From positions 15,153 through 79,152 of the forward strand of contig PBWH01000031.1 of NCBI GenBank assembly GCA_002727195.1: a stretch of DNA of 64,000 bases, in the 5' to 3' direction. Made by a program: the position numbers and the translations under genes. A model generated the notes under the pieces. That model searched no databases, was not told the DNA's origin, and saw only the letters and a program-made list of their open reading frames with translations. This document shows positions 61,675 through 64,000 of the stretch, piece after piece; the stretch's first letter is position 1, and every line of letters begins with the position of its first letter. Source of the DNA: Gemmatimonadota bacterium (lineage in GTDB: Bacteria; Latescibacterota; UBA2968).

Positions 61675-61703
61675 TTGACTTCGGTATAGGGCTACCCTAT
61701 ATT
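61675..61703 (+). promoter_or_regulatory. Sigma-70-type promoter of a small RNA/leader
   Basis: TTGACT (61675-61680), 17-base spacer, TATATT (61698-61703). Transcription would start near 61710, about 20 bases before the tiny ORF and about 380 before the next full gene. Confidence 0.75.
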
Positions 61704-61730
61704 GGCCTTACACAGAAAGGAGGTGGTCCG

Positions 61731-61766
61731 ATGATAGAAAAGACCAGTGGAGGTGGCTGTAGTTAG
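61731..61766 (+). CDS. 11-residue leader-type peptide
   Basis: ATG 61731 to TAG 61766 encodes MIEKTSGGGCS. Its ribosome site, AGAAAGGAGGTGG, is the strongest in the window and is ideally spaced. Such a strong site before so short a frame points to a leader peptide whose translation matters, as in attenuation. The gene is too short for homology. No run of one regulatory codon is present apart from three Gly. Confidence 0.5.
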   Translation: MIEKTSGGGCS

Positions 61767-61903
61767 GTGCGCCCGCCAGGCGCGGGGAATCATCTCGCAA
61801 GGTTAGCGCACCTGGCAATCTCACTCAGCTACCGAACGGTATGTGACCTGTCGTCTCGGCGACTCTAAGGAGGCGCGAGACAGGAACCACCGTAGAGCTT
61901 CAA

Positions 61904-61958
61904 AAGGCGTCGCACAGGAGATGACCCGAAAGGGATCCCGTCGTGCGGCGCCTTCTTT
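61904..61958 (+). terminator. Intrinsic terminator of the leader/small RNA
   Basis: Stem AAGGCGTCGCAC/GTGCGGCGCCTT (12 bp, one mismatch) topped by an inner GACCC-gaaa-GGGATC hairpin, followed by cttcttt. It stands 136 bases before the next gene. Confidence 0.75.
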
Positions 61959-61985
61959 ATGTACGCCCGTTCGAGGACATTTCCC

Positions 61986-62014
61986 TTGACCAGAATATGG
62001 GGGAAACCCATACT
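61986..62014 (+). promoter_or_regulatory. Possible promoter of the membrane protein gene
   Basis: TTGACC (61986-61991), 17-base spacer, CATACT (62009-62014). The -10 is weak. If real, the membrane protein gene does not depend on read-through of the terminator upstream. Confidence 0.4.
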
Positions 62015-62093
62015 CTCGATAGTCACCTAAGAGCCTAATTTTAATGAAGCTGGGGGCGTCCAAACGTTCACCAGGACGCCTCGGGAGCTGCCG

Positions 62094-63287
62094 ATGAGAA
62101 ACCTGCACTTCGACATTAGGGACCTGTTCAGCGCCATCCGTCTGGGGTGGTCCGGCAAGAAGATCTGGACAGGCCTTTGCGGCTTACTCGTGGCCTACGT
62201 GCTCTACACGGCTCTGGTCACGGTCGGTTACAGTATGTCTGGTACGTCGACCGGTGATCTGTGGGGCCGTTACGGGTTGTTCCCCGGGGCGGCTCCGAAG
62301 GCCGTCGGGGGGATCGGCGCACTGCTCCACATGCTGGCAATGATCCTCGCCGGGGTCGTCTTCTTCATTACGTCGAGTATGATGTGTAAGGTGACGTATC
62401 AGCAGCTGCGCGGAGACGACTTCTACACGTCCGGTGAGGCGTGGTCGTTTATCAAGGAACACTGGGGTGGTGTGGTCTTTGGACCGATCGCGTGCACGGC
62501 CCTCTTTGCGTTGTTCGTTGTCGCCGGCATCATCATCGGCTGGCTTGCCGGCGTGATCCCGGTTGTCGGTGAACTCGCTTTCGCCGTTGGCTTTATTCCG
62601 ATCCTCTTCGCGGCGCTGGTTGCCGTGTTTATGGTGTTCGCCATCGTGGCCGCGCTGGTTATGTCACCGGCGATCGTCGGGACCGTCGGAGAGGATGCGC
62701 TGGAAGTCGTGATCCAGTCGTTCTCGATCTGCTGGAGTCAACCGTGGCGTGCGGTCGTCTACCTGATCTGGACCGCTATCTCGGTCTGGCTGGGTGCGAC
62801 GATTCTGAGTGGACTGATGACCGCGGCCATGAATCTGGTCGTTTGGGCGGCCGGGATGTTTATGGGAGGCAAGCTGGTCGCGATGCTGGCCGTCGCACAG
62901 GGCTATATGCCTCCGATCGATTTCACCTTCCCTGCTCTCAGGGCGTTCCCGGAGATGAAGACCTTCTGGCACGTCGTCGGTGATGCTGAGGCGTCGGGGG
63001 CGTTGCTCTGGTCTGGCAGAATCCTGGCCCTGATGCTCATTCTGCTCACGGGTGTCCTGTTCGCTTATGTCCAGGCCGCGGTCGCATCCGGAACAAGTCT
63101 GATCTATGTGATCCTTCGATACAAGAAGGACGATGACAATATGCTTGAGTGGGAAGACCTCGATTTCGACGACTTCGATTTCGAGGAGGACGTGGCGACC
63201 GATTCTGAGCAGTCCGCATCCTCTGATTCAGGAGGTGGGGGCGAAAGCAAACAGGAGGATGGGTTGGAGGATAACTCCTCGTTGTAG
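62094..63287 (+). CDS. Polytopic membrane protein of unknown function with acidic tail
   Basis: 397 residues. About seven hydrophobic segments between residues 25 and 345 (e.g. GVVFFITSSMMCKV; ALVAVFMVFAIVAALVMSPA; MLILLTGVLFAYVQAAVASG). The last ~55 residues are a soluble, strongly acidic tail (MLEWEDLDFDDFDFEED) ending in Ser/Gly/Glu. No known domain is recognised. ATG 62094 follows GGGAG. The tail probably faces the cytoplasm and could bind a basic partner or polyamines. The bpsA start is only 14 bases downstream, so they are likely co-transcribed. Confidence 0.8.
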   Translation: MRNLHFDIRDLFSAIRLGWSGKKIWTGLCGLLVAYVLYTALVTVGYSMSGTSTGDLWGRYGLFPGAAPKAVGGIGALLHMLAMILAGVVFFITSSMMCKVTYQQLRGDDFYTSGEAWSFIKEHWGGVVFGPIACTALFALFVVAGIIIGWLAGVIPVVGELAFAVGFIPILFAALVAVFMVFAIVAALVMSPAIVGTVGEDALEVVIQSFSICWSQPWRAVVYLIWTAISVWLGATILSGLMTAAMNLVVWAAGMFMGGKLVAMLAVAQGYMPPIDFTFPALRAFPEMKTFWHVVGDAEASGALLWSGRILALMLILLTGVLFAYVQAAVASGTSLIYVILRYKKDDDNMLEWEDLDFDDFDFEEDVATDSEQSASSDSGGGGESKQEDGLEDNSSL

Positions 63288-63301
63288 GCGCGCCCTTATA
63301 A

Positions 63302-64000
63302 ATGAACTACCATAAAGGCTTGCTGGCCGAGCTCGCCGAGGCGACCCGTCTGCAGGAAGGGGCCGAGGGGATCCGTCGCGTGCTCAGATCGATCTACAGA
63401 GAAGGTCCCGTGCCGATACGTGATTTGGCGCGGGACCTTGGCATACCGGTACCAGTGGTGGCTGCCGTCCGCGGTGAACTAGAGAAGCGTGGCTTGGCCG
63501 TCCGGGACGTAGGCGTTGCCCTCACCGACGAGGGCATCACAGCTCTGCAGGCTTCGGCTGGAATCGCGTCTCGTGAATCCTTCACGCTGAACGGCGTGTT
63601 TGACCTGCCCGACGCCCTCTGGCCTCTTGTGGACCGGTTCCGCGCGATCGCCTCGGAGCGACCCGAGGCTGATGTCACGCTGGATCAGTCCCACGCGACA
63701 CCTGAAACCGCGATCCGTCGAGCCGCCTACCTATTCGAGCACGACGCAATCGAGGGTCGGTCGATCATCTTCCTGGGGGATGACGACCTTACGTCGATCG
63801 CTGTCGGTCTGCTGTCAGAGCACCTGGGCGTTCGGCCTGAGCGACTCGTGGTCTGCGATGTAGACGACCGTTTGACCCGGTTTATCGAGCAGACTGCAGG
63901 AGATACCGTGCCCGTCGAAGTCGTGCATCACAACCTCAGAAACCCGCTCGACAAGAACCTCGTGGGCGCCTTCGACGCGTTCTTTACGGACCCGCCGTAT
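63302..64000 (+). CDS. bpsA: Branched-chain polyamine synthase A, N4-bis(aminopropyl)spermidine synthase (partial)
   Basis: 233 codons, cut by the window edge. An N-terminal winged-helix region (residues ~20-80, PVPIRDLARDLGIPVPVVAA) precedes a Rossmann methyltransferase-like domain with the BpsA signature IIFLGDDDLTSIAV (GDDD 159-162), VVCDVDDRLTRFIEQ, and DPPY at 230-233. BpsA transfers aminopropyl groups from decarboxylated SAM to spermidine at the same nitrogen, making branched polyamines. It is best known from thermophiles. ATG 63302 lies 14 bases after the membrane protein stop, with a poor ribosome site. The C-terminal ~110 residues are missing only because the window ends. Confidence 0.85.
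   Translation, partial: MNYHKGLLAELAEATRLQEGAEGIRRVLRSIYREGPVPIRDLARDLGIPVPVVAAVRGELEKRGLAVRDVGVALTDEGITALQASAGIASRESFTLNGVFDLPDALWPLVDRFRAIASERPEADVTLDQSHATPETAIRRAAYLFEHDAIEGRSIIFLGDDDLTSIAVGLLSEHLGVRPERLVVCDVDDRLTRFIEQTAGDTVPVEVVHHNLRNPLDKNLVGAFDAFFTDPPY

Larger units (their letters stand above)
61710..61960 (+). ncRNA. Candidate structured leader or small RNA
   Basis: A unit of about 250 nt between a strong promoter and an intrinsic terminator, in a 430-base gap. Inside are an 11-codon ORF, a hairpin with arms GGTGCGC/GCGCACC (about 61765-61814), a longer one with CCTGTC..CTCG/CGAGACAGG (about 61848-61883), and the terminator stem. It does not match tmRNA, RNase P, SRP or 6S signatures known to me, nor the cores of common riboswitches. 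It could be an attenuated leader of the membrane protein gene downstream or a separate RNA. Confidence 0.55.

Noticed and set aside
61710-61960. tmRNA, RNase P RNA, SRP RNA or a common riboswitch
   Set aside because: None of the conserved core sequences of those RNAs that I know is present. Only the promoter, peptide, stems and terminator are supported.
1-64000. CRISPR array, prophage or integrative element
   Set aside because: No regularly spaced identical repeats, integrase or attachment-site duplication was seen. The only mobile-element trace is the IS3 orfA remnant at 9866-10120.

Overview
The window is bacterial DNA, GC-rich, with dense short operons on both strands and ATG/GTG/TTG starts. 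The gene content is two phytanoyl-CoA dioxygenase-like oxygenases, three Gfo/Idh dehydrogenases, three enolase-superfamily dehydratases, three TIM-barrel sugar isomerase/epimerases, several (alpha/alpha)-toroid polysaccharide lyase-like proteins, a sulfatase and a GH4 glycosidase, set among many intergenic palindromic repeats. This is the style of uncultured carbohydrate degraders such as Latescibacterota or Poribacteria. No rRNA or tRNA gene is present, so that placement is inference.

Region 1 (1-12 kb): a secreted protein cut by the left edge, two dioxygenases, a metallophosphoesterase, a toroid/lyase-like protein flanked by an 80-bp imperfect direct repeat, an L-arabinose isomerase-family protein, an IS3 orfA remnant and a membrane-TPR protein. 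Region 2 (12-21 kb): an aldo/keto reductase and a DPM1-like glycosyltransferase, then a stretch of decaying genes. The relics are a GAF fragment, YihY, SDR, GFA, an epimerase fragment, a TPR fragment, an ECF sigma/anti-sigma remnant and an M15 peptidase. Most carry in-frame stops, nearly all TAG, or single-base frameshifts. A cupin gene and apnL remain intact here.

Region 3 (18.3-30.2 kb) is the most notable. It appears to encode the full D-apionolactone/D-apionate route: ApnL lactonase, ApnO oxidoisomerase, OiaK kinase (DUF1537) and an OiaX-like RuBisCO-like protein, giving L-erythrulose 1-phosphate plus CO2. A GntR/FCD regulator with its own candidate operator accompanies them. A nucleoside hydrolase-family protein and a cytosolic sulfatase sit inside the same run, which suggests an apiofuranoside-containing, possibly sulfated, substrate. 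BirA and CoaX follow.

Region 4 (30.5-43.7 kb): sugar isomerases, a GH4 enzyme, a CBM9-like protein, a TMTC-like membrane-TPR protein, a broken PolX gene, a heparinase II/III-like protein with CxxC pairs, a Gfo/Idh protein, an enolase-superfamily protein and an RraA-like protein. Region 5 (43.7-57.9 kb): a ManD-like dehydratase, a flavoprotein, an Ldh2-type dehydrogenase, a class III aminotransferase, a toroid protein plus aldo/keto reductase pair, a galactonate-dehydratase-like enzyme, a Gfo/Idh protein, a PfkB kinase, and a Gfo/Idh plus isomerase pair ending at a clear terminator. Together they look like sugar-acid and uronate catabolism.

Region 6 (58-64 kb): a peptide-type ABC transporter (binding lipoprotein and two permeases, no ATPase in the window). 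Next comes a promoter-to-terminator unit of about 250 nt containing an 11-codon ORF with a near-perfect Shine-Dalgarno, a candidate leader or small RNA. A polytopic membrane protein follows, then the start of a branched-chain polyamine synthase (bpsA) gene cut by the right edge.
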